This document shows, in pieces, positions 22,745 through 32,930 of a DNA stretch of 64,000 nucleotides (within the stretch, counting starts at the first letter, position 1; each line of letters starts with the position of its first letter). The notes under the pieces were generated by a model, which saw only the letters and a program-made list of their open reading frames with translations, ran no database searches and was not told the origin of the DNA. The translations under genes and the position numbers were made by a program. The DNA is from Pseudomonas koreensis (GTDB lineage: Bacteria; Pseudomonadota; Gammaproteobacteria; Pseudomonadales; Pseudomonadaceae): positions 5,627,501 to 5,691,500 of the forward strand of contig NZ_JALJWP010000001.1 in NCBI RefSeq assembly GCF_024169245.1, given 5' to 3'.

Positions 22745-23148
22745 TGAAACGGCTTGCCCTGACCGCGCTGATCGGTGTCGGCCTGGTCGGTTGCGCCGCA
22801 GAGCCGGTGCAACTGCAGCACAACCGCAGCTACATTCTGGAATGGATCGGCGAGCGGCCGTTGATGGATTACAGCCATCTGACCGTAACCCTCGGCGATG
22901 ACGGTCGCGCCTACGGCAACGGCGGCTGCAACCATTGGTTCGCGCCCTATGCGCAGGACGGCGACAAGCTGACCTTCGGCAAGATCGGCAAGACCCGCAA
23001 GCTATGTGCCCCGGCGGTGATGGAGCAGGAACAGCGCTTTTTGCAGGCGCTGGAAAAAGTCGAGCGCTGGGACATTTCGCCGATCGAGCAGGTGCGCTTC
23101 TGGCCGGCTGAAGGCAAGCCGTTGCGTTGGTGGCTGGAAGAGGGCTGA
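22744..23148 (+). CDS. META-domain (HslJ-like) lipoprotein
   Basis: A 134-residue predicted lipoprotein: signal MKRLALTALIGVGLVGC with lipobox LVGC, then a META domain with GNGGCNHWFAPY and ICAP-type LCAPAVMEQEQRFLQAL. HslJ/META proteins are small envelope proteins linked to stress or novobiocin resistance in E. coli; a specific role here is not shown. Translation is coupled to the preceding gene. Confidence 0.82.
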   Translation: MKRLALTALIGVGLVGCAAEPVQLQHNRSYILEWIGERPLMDYSHLTVTLGDDGRAYGNGGCNHWFAPYAQDGDKLTFGKIGKTRKLCAPAVMEQEQRFLQALEKVERWDISPIEQVRFWPAEGKPLRWWLEEG

Positions 23149-23170
23149 GCCACACTCGCTGAACACCGCC

Positions 23171-23276
23171 TGATCGTTCCCGCGCTCCGCGTGGGAGCGC
23201 ATCAAGTGACGCTCTGCGTCACAGGGACGCGGAGCGTCCCGGGCGGCATTCCCACGCAGAGCGTGGGAACGATCCT
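23171..23276. repeat. Palindromic repeat, family B (copy 1)
   Basis: Starts TGATCGTTCCCGCGCTCCGC and ends with the near reverse complement, with an internal GACGCTCTGCGTC / GACGCGGAGCGTC hairpin. A related element occurs at 36653. Confidence 0.8.
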
Positions 23277-23339
23277 GATCGTCTTTGGCGGATGCATGAT
23301 CGACTCGGTGTCTCAGGTCGATGTGTGACGAAAGACACC

Positions 23340-23388
23340 TCGGTCGGCCCCCTCTCCCTCTGGGAGAGGGCTGGGGTGAGGGGCTTCT
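23340..23388. repeat. Repeat family D, CCCTCTCCCTCTGGGAGAGGG (single copy)
   Basis: Contains the dyad CCCTCTCCC/GGGAGAGGG followed by GGTGAGGGG. Two further copies occur inverted at 32741-32925. It lies directly after the thioredoxin gene stop and may form its terminator-side structure. Confidence 0.7.
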
Positions 23389-23394
23389 GGCGAT

Positions 23395-23862
23395 TTACTT
23401 CGTAGCCTGCAACGACTCGAGTTTGGCCATCACCCCCGCCGCCGTCTGCTCACCCAGCAATTGTTCACGCACCTTGCCCTTGTCATCGATGATGAAGGTC
23501 ACCGGCAGCGCCTCACTGCGCGGCAGGTCGAACAGCTCTGCCGGATCCTGCGCGAGCACGGTGAACTTGATGCCGAGTTTCTCGCTGGCTTCTTTCAGCT
23601 CCGCGCCCTGCACATTGTCGAAATTGACCCCGAACACACCAACGTTCTTGCTCTTGAGTTCGTTAGCCAAATGGTTGAGCTCGGGGATTTCCGTGCGGCA
23701 AGGGCCACACCATTCGGCCCAGTAATTAAGCACAATCCAATGTTTGTCGAGACGTTCGGACGCTACCTTCTGGCCGTTCTGGTCGATCCCGTAATCATTG
23801 CCGCAGCCCCCCAGCATCAACGCCCCGATAATGGTCAATGCCGCTGCCAATCGCCTTGTCAT
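23395..23862 (-). CDS. TlpA-like thioredoxin-family lipoprotein
   Basis: A 155-residue periplasm-facing disulfide reductase. Signal MTRRLAAALTIIGALMLGGC has a lipobox (LGGC). The thioredoxin fold has the WCGPC active site (LNYWAEWCGPCRTEIPELN), the FGVNFDNVQG insert of TlpA/ResA proteins, and the cis-proline segment ALPVTFIIDDKG. It probably keeps a cytochrome-maturation or other envelope thiol reduced; the partner is not evident. It diverges from arsC. Confidence 0.88.
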   Translation of the reverse strand: MTRRLAAALTIIGALMLGGCGNDYGIDQNGQKVASERLDKHWIVLNYWAEWCGPCRTEIPELNHLANELKSKNVGVFGVNFDNVQGAELKEASEKLGIKFTVLAQDPAELFDLPRSEALPVTFIIDDKGKVREQLLGEQTAAGVMAKLESLQATK

Positions 23863-23941
23863 GTCGTGTTCCTTGTGAAAATTCGAAAGCGCCTGCGACC
23901 CATCGCCTCTGACGGTTCTGGATTGCGCGCCGCACAGTTAG

Positions 23942-24921
<980 letters not shown>

Positions 24922-24922
<1 letters not shown>

Positions 24923-25347
24923 TGGCGAAGAAGCCGAAAGTCCTGCCCTCGGTGGCGTGGCTTGAGCCACGGGTGAAGGCGATGCGCGTGCTCAGCCTGC
25001 TGAGCTTTTTCGCCCTCGCCGGGTTGCTCGCCGCTTATTACCTGCTGTTCGCCGACCTGCATGGCGCGCGGCCGTGGGTGATTCTACTGGTCGAGCTGAT
25101 CCCGTGGCTGGTGCTTGCCCCGGCGATGATCATGGGCAGCGCCCGTGGCCATTCGTGGATGTGTTTTGTGGTGAACCTGTATTTCATCAAGGGTGCACTG
25201 GCGGCGTACGACCCCAACCGGCAGCTGTTCGGCCTGCTGGAAATGGCCGCGAGCCTGGCGGTGTTCTGCTCGGCGCTGCTGTATGTGCGCTGGCGCTATC
25301 AGTTGAATCGCAAATTGGCTGGCGAAGGCGAAGTCTCCGTCGCCTGA
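24922..25347 (+). CDS. DUF2069 inner-membrane protein
   Basis: A 141-residue protein with a basic N-terminus and about four hydrophobic segments (near residues 23-43, 53-73, 80-98 and 107-127). The loop DLHGARPWVILLVELIPWLVLAPAMIMG is typical of DUF2069. ATG at 24922 overlaps the wrbA stop. Function unknown. Confidence 0.85.
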
Positions 25348-25357
25348 CAAATAGCTA

Positions 25358-25430
25358 TCGCGAGCAGGCTCACTCCTACAGGGGATTTGTGTACGCCACA
25401 GATCCCCTGTAGGAGTGAGCCTGCTCGCGA
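25358..25430. repeat. REP pair, variant CTGTAGGAGTGAGCCTGCTC
   Basis: Reverse-form copy (TCGCGAGCAGGCTCACTCC...) then forward-form copy (...CTGTAGGAGTGAGCCTGCTC), with CTGTGGCGTAC-like spacer. The core differs from the GTGGGAGCGAGC type by compensating changes. Confidence 0.8.
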
Positions 25431-25446
25431 CAGGAGCGACTCGGTC

Positions 25447-26121
25447 TTAATGGTTGACGGTGTAGGCAAGCATCATCGAGATCTGGCTCATCGGCCGTCC
25501 GCCACTCTGTTCGTGCCACTGGTTGAAGGCGTTTTGCACCGTCGCCAGATCACGCTGGCTGGTCGGCACTTTGTCGACGATCTTCTGCGCATTCAGCGCA
25601 GCGACCACGTCGTAGCTCGGCACGAACGTGTCCTTGCCGACCATGCGCAAAAACCGCGGTGCCGACAGCCCGCCGAGTTGATGGCCATGTTTCTTCAGGT
25701 AAGTCCACAGGCCGACGATATCGGTCACCGGCCAGTCGGCGATCAGCGCGCCGAAGCTGCCCTTGTCCTTTTCCACATCGAGAATGAACTGCGCATTGCG
25801 CGGCACGCTTTTCAGCTTGCCCAGATGGCGGATGATCCGCGCGTCCTGCATCAGGCGCTCGAGGTGTTCGGCGCTCATCAGCACGACTTTTTCCGGATCG
25901 AACTTGAAGAACACTTCTTCGAACGCCGGCCACTTGGCGTCGACCAGGCTGTGCTTGAGCCCGGCGCGGAAAACCCGCAGGGCCATGGTCGACAGATAGC
26001 GATCGTCGCGGATCTTGCGCAGTTGTGCGGGGGTCTTGGGAACGGGCAGATGGGCTTCCAGTTCAGCCGCCGAACCAAAGCGGTTCAGACAGTATTCGTG
26101 CAGCCACTTGTAATCGCGCAT
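25447..26121 (-). CDS. DNA-3-methyladenine glycosylase I family protein (divergent)
   Basis: A 224-residue helical protein resembling the Tag family of base-excision glycosylases: FDPEKVVLMSAEHLERLMQDARIIRHLGKLKSVPRNAQ corresponds to the Tag region around the helix-hairpin-helix, and RFLRMVGKDTFVPSYDVV to the later conserved part. The N-terminal zinc cysteine of E. coli Tag is not visible and the C-terminus differs, so substrate range is uncertain. It stands alone between two REP pairs. Confidence 0.75.
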   Translation of the reverse strand: MRDYKWLHEYCLNRFGSAAELEAHLPVPKTPAQLRKIRDDRYLSTMALRVFRAGLKHSLVDAKWPAFEEVFFKFDPEKVVLMSAEHLERLMQDARIIRHLGKLKSVPRNAQFILDVEKDKGSFGALIADWPVTDIVGLWTYLKKHGHQLGGLSAPRFLRMVGKDTFVPSYDVVAALNAQKIVDKVPTSQRDLATVQNAFNQWHEQSGGRPMSQISMMLAYTVNH

Positions 26122-26152
26122 GCCCTCTCCTGAGGTTTGGAATGAATAACCC

Positions 26153-26243
26153 TTGTAGGAGTGAGCCTGCTCGCGATAGCGGTGTGTCAGTCAGCAATGA
26201 AATATCTGACCGACCGCAATCGCGAGCAGGCTCACTCCTACAG
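26153..26243. repeat. REPIN, variant TGTAGGAGTGAGCCTGCTCG
   Basis: Forward copy at the left end and reverse complement at the right end of a 91-base element, directly after the ttcA stop. Confidence 0.82.
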
Positions 26244-26250
26244 GTTGGGT

Positions 26251-27075
26251 TTACAGATTGACGACATTGACGAAACGCGAAGCCGCGGTCTCGTCGATCT
26301 TCAGGCTGGTGAAGTCGAACAGGTTGCGGTCGGCCAGTTGCGACGGCACCACGTTCTGCAGGCTGCGGAAAATCGATTCGGTGCGGCCCGGGGTCTTGCG
26401 ATCCCAGTCCTGGAGCATTTCCTTGACCACCTGACGCTGCAGGTTTTCCTGCGAGCCGCAGAGGTTGCACGGGATGATCGGGAATTGCTTGAGATCCGAG
26501 TAGGCCTGAATGTCCTTCTCGTTGCAGTACGCCAGCGGGCGAATCACCACGTTGCGGCCATCGTCGGCGCGCAGTTTCGGCGGCATCGCTTTCAGGGTGC
26601 CGTTGAAGAACATGTTGAGGAAGAACGTCTCGACGATGTCGTCGCGGTGATGACCAAGGGCCATTTTCGTCGCGCCGATCTCGTCAGCAAAGGTGTACAG
26701 CGTGCCGCGACGCAGGCGCGAGCACAGCGAGCAGGTGGTCTTGCCTTCCGGCACCAGCTCCTTGACCACCGAGTAGGTGTCTTTCTCGACGATGTGATAC
26801 TCGATGCCCAGTTCTTTCAGGTAGGCCGGCAGCACGTGTTCGGGAAAGCCCGGCTGTTTCTGGTCCATGTTCACCGCGACGATGTCGAATTTGATCGGCG
26901 CAACCTTCTGCAGGTGCATCAGCACGTCGAGCATGGTGTAGCTGTCCTTGCCCCCGGACAGGCAGACCATGACCTTGTCGCCGTCTTCGATCATGTTGAA
27001 ATCGGCGACCGCCTCGCCAGCCAGGCGGCGCAGGCGCTTTTGCAGTTTGTTCTGGTTGACCGTAAGAGTGCCCAT
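26251..27075 (-). CDS. ttcA: tRNA 2-thiocytidine(32) synthetase
   Basis: Thiolates cytidine 32 of tRNA using ATP and a 4Fe-4S cluster. The 274-residue protein has the PP-loop [13 protein letters not shown] and the two cluster motifs [10 protein letters not shown] and CNLCGSQ. The segments [20 protein letters not shown] and [20 protein letters not shown] are typical. Single gene, start ATG at 27075. Confidence 0.97.
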   Translation of the reverse strand: MGTLTVNQNKLQKRLRRLAGEAVADFNMIEDGDKVMVCLSGGKDSYTMLDVLMHLQKVAPIKFDIVAVNMDQKQPGFPEHVLPAYLKELGIEYHIVEKDTYSVVKELVPEGKTTCSLCSRLRRGTLYTFADEIGATKMALGHHRDDIVETFFLNMFFNGTLKAMPPKLRADDGRNVVIRPLAYCNEKDIQAYSDLKQFPIIPCNLCGSQENLQRQVVKEMLQDWDRKTPGRTESIFRSLQNVVPSQLADRNLFDFTSLKIDETAASRFVNVVNL

Positions 27076-27181
27076 GACGCGAAATCCGTGAGGTGTGACG
27101 AAAGGCCGGCATTTTACGCAAAAACCCCAATAGCGCGAAGCATGGATCCCGACCGTCCGTAACCTGGAATCCTGCCTTGAA

Positions 27182-27257
27182 TGTAGGAGCTGCCGAAGGC
27201 TGCGATCTTTTGCTTGTAAAAAACACGATCAAAGATCGCAGCCTTCGGCAGCTCCAA
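27182..27257. repeat. Long-arm palindrome, family C (copy 1)
   Basis: Arms of about 25 bases: TGTAGGAGCTGCCGAAGGCT... and its reverse complement ending CAGCTCCAACA. The left arm continues TGCGATC. Copies with related arms occur at 40039 and 52216. The region between this repeat and the gene at 27448 holds a TATACT-like -10 box but little else. Confidence 0.85.
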
Positions 27258-27447
27258 CAAATACAACTGCGATTAAGCCCTTTGTTTACAGCGCGATTTG
27301 CTCTAAGCCCGGCATACCGGTGCGCTGGAGTCCTTTCTATACTGCGACATAAGGTCGCACACGTCTTTAGACCTGTATTTGCTCGGCCACCTTGGCCCGT
27401 AGGCGCTCCGTTGGGGGGCGATGGCAATGACAAGAGGAGTGAATGGC

Positions 27448-28050
27448 ATGATCCATCACGTAGTGGGACTGTTTACCCACCCCGATCAGGAATGGAAGGA
27501 GATCCGTGGCGACCAAGAGGAAAGCATCAGCCACATGTACCTGACCCACACGCTGATTCTGGCGGCGATCCCCGCTGTCTCGGCGTTCATCGGCACGACC
27601 CAGGTCGGCTGGGTCATCGGCAACCGCGCGCCGGTGATGCTGACGTTCGAAAGCGCCTTGTGGATGACCATCATGTCGTACCTGGCGATGCTCGGCGGGG
27701 TCGCGGTGATGGGCGCCTTCGTGCACTGGATGGCGCGCACCTATGATGCCAATCCGAGCCTGGCCCGTTGCGTGGCGTTTGCCACCTACACCGCGACGCC
27801 GTTGTTCGTCGGCGGCCTGGCGGCGCTGTATCCGCACATGTGGCTGGGGATGATCGTCGGCACGGCGGCCATCTGCTACACGGTGTACCTGCTGTATGTC
27901 GGCCTGCCGACCTTCATGAACATTCCTGCGGATGAAGGTTTTCTGTTTTCCAGTTCAGTGCTCGCGGTCGGGCTGGTGGTGCTGGTGGCGATCATGGCGT
28001 TTACCGTGATCATCTGGGGGCTGGGTGTCGGGCCCGTCTATACCAATTGA
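27448..28050 (+). CDS. Yip1-family inner-membrane protein
   Basis: A 200-residue protein with about five hydrophobic segments. The N-terminus MIHHVVGLFTHPDQEWKEI is typical of bacterial Yip1-domain proteins, followed by HTLILAAIPAVSAFIGTTQVGW and a central TYTATPLFVGGLAAL motif. ATG at 27448 has GAGGAG eight bases upstream; an upstream ATG is less well placed. Single gene with its own terminator. Function unknown. Confidence 0.85.
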   Translation: MIHHVVGLFTHPDQEWKEIRGDQEESISHMYLTHTLILAAIPAVSAFIGTTQVGWVIGNRAPVMLTFESALWMTIMSYLAMLGGVAVMGAFVHWMARTYDANPSLARCVAFATYTATPLFVGGLAALYPHMWLGMIVGTAAICYTVYLLYVGLPTFMNIPADEGFLFSSSVLAVGLVVLVAIMAFTVIIWGLGVGPVYTN

Positions 28051-28089
28051 CCCGTTTCCTCCCTGAGAAAAACAACATCTGCCAATACA

Positions 28090-28110
28090 GGCCGCCGCAA
28101 GGCGGCCTTC
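28090..28110 (+). terminator. Hairpin terminator after the Yip1 gene
   Basis: GGCCGCC and GGCGGCC arms around GCAA, followed by TTCTCGTT; 40 bases after the stop. Confidence 0.75.
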
Positions 28111-28197
28111 TCGTTGGGCGACGACCATTCGGCAGGTCGGCGATTCGCAAGTCGCCGGGGTTGCGGCATACTCGGCTTCTCTGGAGATCCATCAAGC

Positions 28198-28692
28198 ATG
28201 CCCGAGCAACTCAATACCCGCGTCGAAGATTGTTACCAACTCGCTGAATCCTTTTTCAAACGTTCCTTCAAACGCCCCGTCGTCAGTCTCAAGCTGCGCG
28301 GGCAGAAAGCCGGTGTCGCGCATCTGCACGAGAACCTGCTGCGCTTCAACCCGCAGTTGTACCGGGAAAACACCGAACACTTCCTCAAGCAGACCGTGGC
28401 CCACGAGGTCGCACACCTGATCGCTCACCAACTGTTCGGCGACCGCATCCAGCCCCATGGCGAGGAGTGGCAATTGATCATGCGCGGCGTCTACGAACTG
28501 CCGCCGGACCGCTGCCACACCTATGAGATCAAGCGGCGCAGCGTGACCCGCTATATCTACAAATGCCCGTGCCCCGACAGTGACTTCCCGTTTACCGCCC
28601 AGCGCCATGGCCTGGTACGGCAAGGGCGACGGTATTTGTGCCGGCGCTGCCGCAGTACGTTGGAGTTCAGTGGTGAGATGCGGGTGGAATGA
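28198..28692 (+). CDS. sprT: SprT family zinc metalloprotease-like protein
   Basis: A 164-residue protein with the HExxH metal motif in TVAHEVAHLIAHQLFG, a downstream PHGEEW, and a C-terminal zinc ribbon (YKCPCPDSDFPF and RYLCRRCRSTLEF). This is the SprT architecture, related to the Spartan protease core. ATG at 28198 gives MPEQLNTRVEDCYQLAE as in other Pseudomonas SprT. Confidence 0.9.
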   Translation: MPEQLNTRVEDCYQLAESFFKRSFKRPVVSLKLRGQKAGVAHLHENLLRFNPQLYRENTEHFLKQTVAHEVAHLIAHQLFGDRIQPHGEEWQLIMRGVYELPPDRCHTYEIKRRSVTRYIYKCPCPDSDFPFTAQRHGLVRQGRRYLCRRCRSTLEFSGEMRVE

Positions 28693-28725
28693 CAGATTGG
28701 TAGCGCGAAGGCGGCGGCTCAGGCA

Positions 28726-29907
28726 CTAAAGAATCACCTTGGCCGAACGCAACTCGGCGATCCGCTCAGCACTCAACCCCAACTCCCCCAGCACCTCATC
28801 CGTATGCTGCCCCACCCCCGCGCCGACATGCCTTGGTGCCGGCAGCGCTTCAGAGAATTTCAACGGACAAGCCATCTGCGCCTGCGTCGTGCCATCGCCG
28901 CGCGGCACCTGGGTCACCAGCTCCCGCGCCTGCAATTGCGGATGGCGCAGCGCCTCGCCCAGATTCAACACCGGTTCGACACAGGCATCGACTCCGGCGA
29001 ACAGCTCACACAGTTCAGCAAAATCATGTCGCTCGAATTCGATCCGCAATGCCTCCTTCAGCGCCTGTTGCTGCTCAGGCCTGGGCAACAATCCCTGCGC
29101 CGCCAGCTCCGGCCGGCCCAGCGCCGTGCACAGTCGCTGCATGAACGCCGGCTCAAGACTGCCCACCGACATCCAGCGCCCATCCCGGGTGCGGTAATAA
29201 TCATAGAAACTGCCGCCATTGAGCATCTGGTCCTCCCAACCCGGCTCCACGCCGCAGGCCAGATATCCCGCGCCGGCCATGGCGTTCAGGCTGAACGCGC
29301 AATCGGTCATGCTCACATCCAGATGAGTGCCTTGCCCGCTCTGCTGGCGGGCAATCACCGCCGCCAGCAAGCCGATCACCCCGTGCAACGAGCCGCCAGC
29401 CACATCCGCCACCTGCATGCCCAGCGGCAACGGCCCGCTGTCGGCGCGGCCGGTGTAACTGGCCAGCCCGGCCAGCGCCAGATAATTGATGTCATGCCCT
29501 GCGCGCTCTTTATACGGCCCGGTCTGGCCGTAGCCGCTGATCGACACGTAAATCAGCCGCGGGTTGATCGCCTTCAACGCCTCATAACCCAGGCCCAGAC
29601 GCTCCATCACCCCGGGACGGAATTGCTCGAGAACGATGTCGTAATCGCCCAGCAGTTGCTTGATGATTTCCAGCGCTTCGGGCTGTTTCAGATCCAGCGC
29701 CAGACTGCGCTTGTTGCGGTTCAGGTAGGCGTGGCTGGCCGATACCCCGCCATCGTGCGGCGGCAGCACCCGCAGCAGATCCATACGCGTCGGCGATTCG
29801 ATGCGCAGCACTTCGGCGCCCATGTCCGCCAGCAGCAACGAGGCGAACGGCCCCGGCAGCAAGGTCGAGAAATCGAGAATCTTCAGTGAGGCCAGCGGTG
29901 CGGACAT
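28726..29907 (-). CDS. CaiB/BaiF family CoA-transferase, alpha-methylacyl-CoA racemase-like
   Basis: A 393-residue family III CoA-transferase. Start MSAPLASLKILDFSTLLPGPFASLLLADMGAEVLRIE. The racemase-type catalytic residues are visible: His in GHDINYLALAG and Asp in GMQVADVAGGSL; class III transferases would use an Asp at the first site. This favours alpha-methylacyl-CoA racemase activity on branched acyl-CoAs. ATG at 29907 has AAGGAG upstream. It follows dctA on the same strand but a terminator separates them. Confidence 0.85.
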   Translation of the reverse strand: MSAPLASLKILDFSTLLPGPFASLLLADMGAEVLRIESPTRMDLLRVLPPHDGGVSASHAYLNRNKRSLALDLKQPEALEIIKQLLGDYDIVLEQFRPGVMERLGLGYEALKAINPRLIYVSISGYGQTGPYKERAGHDINYLALAGLASYTGRADSGPLPLGMQVADVAGGSLHGVIGLLAAVIARQQSGQGTHLDVSMTDCAFSLNAMAGAGYLACGVEPGWEDQMLNGGSFYDYYRTRDGRWMSVGSLEPAFMQRLCTALGRPELAAQGLLPRPEQQQALKEALRIEFERHDFAELCELFAGVDACVEPVLNLGEALRHPQLQARELVTQVPRGDGTTQAQMACPLKFSEALPAPRHVGAGVGQHTDEVLGELGLSAERIAELRSAKVIL

Positions 29908-30012
29908 GGGCGAACTCCTTGGGCGATGCACTCAGCCTAGGCAGCCATCGCCGATGCGGCAATCACCGCAAATGTCAGCAGGTGTGACCGTTGCGCTCAA
30001 ATTGCGGGCAAG

Positions 30013-30037
30013 AAAAAACCCGCCGAAGCGGGCTTTT
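30013..30037 (-). terminator. Terminator of dctA
   Basis: Arms CCCGC/GCGGG around CGAA. On the minus strand it is followed by a run of six T, 16 bases after the dctA stop. Confidence 0.85.
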
Positions 30038-30052
30038 CTGTGCAAGCGATGC

Positions 30053-31387
30053 TTACTTCACATTGCTCGGGGTTGGGCCTTCAGCCACACCCAGGTCGTC
30101 TTCTTCACGCTCGTCGGAGATACCGCGACCGCCGGAAGCCAGCTCGGTTTGCAGTTGATCGGTATCCAGCTCCTTGACCCACTTGGCCACGACGATGGTC
30201 GCTACCGCGTTACCGACCAGATTGGTCAGCGCGCGGGCTTCGGACATGAAGCGGTCGATGCCGAGGATCAGCGCCAGACCGGCCACCGGCAGGTGACCTA
30301 CCGCCGACAGGGTCGCGGCCAGCACGATGAAGCCCGAACCGGTCACACCCGCCGCGCCTTTGGAAGACAGCAGCAGTACCAGCAGCAGCGTGATCTGGTG
30401 GGTGATGTCCATGTGCGTGTCGGTCGCCTGGGCGATGAACACGGCGGCCATGGTCAGGTAGATCGAAGTACCGTCGAGGTTGAACGAGTAACCGGTCGGG
30501 ATCACCAGACCCACCACCGATTTCTTCGCGCCCAGACGCTCCATCTTGATCAGCATGCGTGGCAGTGCCGATTCCGACGAGGACGTACCCAGTACGATCA
30601 GCAGCTCTTCACGGATGTAACGCACCAGTTTGAACACGCTGAAACCGTGAGCACGGCAGATCGCACCCAGCACCAGCACGACGAACAGGACGCAGGTGAT
30701 GTAGAAGCAGATCATCAGTTGACCCAGCTGCACCAGCGAGCCGACACCGTAGGCACCGATGGTGAACGCCATGGCACCGAACGCACCGATCGGCGCCAGT
30801 TTCATGATCATGTTGATGATATTGAACATCACGTGGGCGAAGCGATCGATCATGTCCAGCAGCGGACGACCGTAAGCACCGAGGCGATGCAGGGCGTAGC
30901 CGAAGATCACCGAGAACATCAGTACTTGCAGGATGTCGCCGGTAGCGAACGCGCCGACAATGGTGTTCGGGATCACATTGAGGAGGAAGCCGACAATGCT
31001 CTGGTCTTTACTGGCCGTCACGTAGGTGGCGATTTTCGAGGCGTCGAGGGTGGTGACGTCGATGTGCATGCCGGCGCCCGGTTGCACAACGTTGACCACG
31101 ATCAGACCGATCAGCAGGGCAATGGTGGAAACGATTTCGAAATACAGCAGCGCGTAGCCGCCGGTCTTGCCTACCGACTTCATGTTCTGCATGCCGGCGA
31201 TGCCGCTGACAACAGTACAGAAGATGATCGGGGCGATGACCATTTTGATCAGCTTGATGAAGCCGTCACCCAGTGGCTTGAGGGCCACGCCGGTCTGCGG
31301 GTAGAAGTGACCGAGCAGGATGCCGATCGCGATGGCAACGATCACCTGGAAATACAGGGATTTGTACAGTGGCTGACGAGTCGTCAT
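30053..31387 (-). CDS. dctA: C4-dicarboxylate:proton symporter DctA
   Basis: Imports succinate, fumarate and malate under aerobic conditions. The protein has 444 residues, the usual DctA length, starting [19 protein letters not shown]. It carries the DAACS signatures [30 protein letters not shown] and [22 protein letters not shown], with [19 protein letters not shown] and multiple membrane helices. ATG at 31387 follows GAGGAA. A consensus sigma-54 promoter lies at 31531 with a pair of dyads further upstream, consistent with DctB/DctD-type control; the regulators themselves are not in this window. Confidence 0.97.
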   Translation of the reverse strand: MTTRQPLYKSLYFQVIVAIAIGILLGHFYPQTGVALKPLGDGFIKLIKMVIAPIIFCTVVSGIAGMQNMKSVGKTGGYALLYFEIVSTIALLIGLIVVNVVQPGAGMHIDVTTLDASKIATYVTASKDQSIVGFLLNVIPNTIVGAFATGDILQVLMFSVIFGYALHRLGAYGRPLLDMIDRFAHVMFNIINMIMKLAPIGAFGAMAFTIGAYGVGSLVQLGQLMICFYITCVLFVVLVLGAICRAHGFSVFKLVRYIREELLIVLGTSSSESALPRMLIKMERLGAKKSVVGLVIPTGYSFNLDGTSIYLTMAAVFIAQATDTHMDITHQITLLLVLLLSSKGAAGVTGSGFIVLAATLSAVGHLPVAGLALILGIDRFMSEARALTNLVGNAVATIVVAKWVKELDTDQLQTELASGGRGISDEREEDDLGVAEGPTPSNVK

Positions 31388-31530
31388 TGCAGGTTTCCTC
31401 AAGCGTCCAGCGGCAACATCCATCTGTCGAGCGCTGAACCTTAATTGCGAACCCTCCTGCACTGGAGGGATTTGTTGTTGGAACGGCATCTTCCCGGGCG
31501 GGTGAAATGCACGCTTCTGTCGCTTGTATC

Positions 31531-31545
31531 GCAAACGTCGTGCCA
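31531..31545 (-). promoter_or_regulatory. Sigma-54 promoter of dctA
   Basis: On the minus strand TGGCACGACGTTTGC fits the -24/-12 consensus TGGCACG-N4-TTGC exactly. The predicted start near 31520 leaves a leader of about 130 bases before dctA. Confidence 0.88.
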
Positions 31546-31623
31546 GATTGGTGCGATGGGCAGCAAGCCTTTTGATATCAGGGGCTGCGGGATTTCCCTG
31601 TCACCAATTGGTTACTTGAACAT

Positions 31624-31678
31624 GGCGGATTTCCGCCAACTCACCGCCCCTCGTCCTCCAATTTGGCGGAAATCCGCC
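31624..31678. promoter_or_regulatory. Paired dyads upstream of dctA (candidate activator binding sites)
   Basis: GGCGGATTTCCGCC (31624-31637) and GGCGGAAATCCGCC (31665-31678) are perfect 6-bp-arm dyads, exact reverse complements, with centres 41 bases apart (about four helical turns). They lie about 110 and 150 bases upstream of the predicted dctA start, the normal position for a sigma-54 enhancer. The divergent AraC gene starts 56 bases beyond. A further palindrome, ACCAATTGGT, lies at 31603-31612. Confidence 0.7.
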
Positions 31679-31733
31679 TTGTTGCGTTGCAGGCCCGCCG
31701 TTACGATCGTCGCCTGAACAAGGATTGCCGCTC

Positions 31734-32732
31734 ATGCGCGAACGCACCATCGCCAGCCATTTCGCCCGTGCCGCCCTTGGTGGTGCACGCCGGCGCGGTT
31801 TCGATTATTCACAGCTGTTGCAGCAACTGGGGATCAGCCCGGAGTTGCTCGACGAGCCCCGCGCACGCATCGCGCCGGAGCAATTCACCCGCCTGATTCA
31901 AGGGCTGTGGCTGGCGCTGGACGACGAATACCTCGGCTTCGGTAACGCCCCGAGCAAGCCCGGCAGCTTCGCCATGATGTGTCACGCCTCGATTCACTGC
32001 CGCAACCTGGAGAAGGCGCTGCAACGCGGTTTATTGTTTTATAGCCTGTTCCCTGATGCCCCGCGCCTGAGCTTGAGCCGCGAAGACGAATGGGTGCGTT
32101 TGAGCCTGGATGACGCGCAGTTGTGGGATCCGGATCACTTTCTCACCGAGAGTTTGCTGGTGATCTGGCACCGCCTCGGCAGTTGGCTGATCGGCCAGCG
32201 GATTCGCCTTGAGCAGGCAACCTTCAGCTATCCGCGCCCCGCTCACGGCAGCGAATACGACCTGCTGTTCCCCTGCCCGCTGACCTTCGACGGCGCCCGG
32301 AGCAGCCTGCTGTTTCACAGTCGCTACCTGTCCATGCCGCTGTTGCAGGACGAACGCACACTCAAACACTTCCTCGAACGCTCCCCCGCCGACCTGCTCT
32401 CACGCCCGGACGACGGCGACAGCCTGAGCAGCCGCCTGCGCCGCTTGCTCAACCGTGACGCAGCACATTGGCCGGATCTGGAAGCTGTCGCGGCGCATCT
32501 GTACATCAGCCCGCAAACCTTGCGCCGGCACTTGCGCGAGGAAGGCACGAGTTTTCAGGAGCTGAAGGATCAGCTGCGGCGGGATATCGCCATCTATCAT
32601 CTGGGCCGGGCGGATTTGTCGTTGCAGCAGATTGCCGAGCAGCTCGGGTTTTCCGAACCGTCGGCGTTTCATCGGGCGTTCAAGAAATGGACGGGGCTGA
32701 CACCGGGGGCTTATCGGGCGCAGGAGCTGTGA
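31734..32732 (+). CDS. AraC-family transcriptional regulator
   Basis: A 332-residue regulator with an N-terminal arabinose-binding-like domain of the type found in many Pseudomonas AraC proteins (RRGFDYSQLLQQLGISPELLDEP..., FGNAPSKPGSFAMMCHASI), then a C-terminal double helix-turn-helix: LEAVAAHLYISPQTLRRHL and LQQIAEQLGFSEPSAFHRAF followed by WTGLTPGAYR. ATG at 31734 is chosen; a TTG three codons upstream is open. It diverges from dctA, so the shared region could also hold its own sites. Target genes unknown. Confidence 0.88.
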   Translation: MRERTIASHFARAALGGARRRGFDYSQLLQQLGISPELLDEPRARIAPEQFTRLIQGLWLALDDEYLGFGNAPSKPGSFAMMCHASIHCRNLEKALQRGLLFYSLFPDAPRLSLSREDEWVRLSLDDAQLWDPDHFLTESLLVIWHRLGSWLIGQRIRLEQATFSYPRPAHGSEYDLLFPCPLTFDGARSSLLFHSRYLSMPLLQDERTLKHFLERSPADLLSRPDDGDSLSSRLRRLLNRDAAHWPDLEAVAAHLYISPQTLRRHLREEGTSFQELKDQLRRDIAIYHLGRADLSLQQIAEQLGFSEPSAFHRAFKKWTGLTPGAYRAQEL

Positions 32733-32740
32733 AGGATCAA

Positions 32741-32925
32741 AAGCCCCTCACCCTAACCCTCTCCCGGAGGGAGAGGGGACTGATTGGGGGATGCTGAAGA
32801 TTTGGCCCGACCTGACAGCTATCCGGTGAATCCATATTCGCTGTAAATTGCTCAGGTCGATAAATATCTCAAGACACTTCGGTCAGTCCCCTCTCCCTCT
32901 GGGAGAGGGTTAGGGTGAGGGCCGC
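32741..32925. repeat. Inverted pair of repeat family D
   Basis: Left copy CCCCTCACCCTAACCCTCTC... at about 32743-32782 and right copy, its near reverse complement, at about 32873-32925, enclosing roughly 90 bases. Each copy has an internal CCCTCTCCC/GGGAGAGGG hairpin. It sits between the convergent AraC and phoQ genes and may act as a bidirectional terminator. Confidence 0.8.
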
Positions 32926-32930
32926 TTCAT

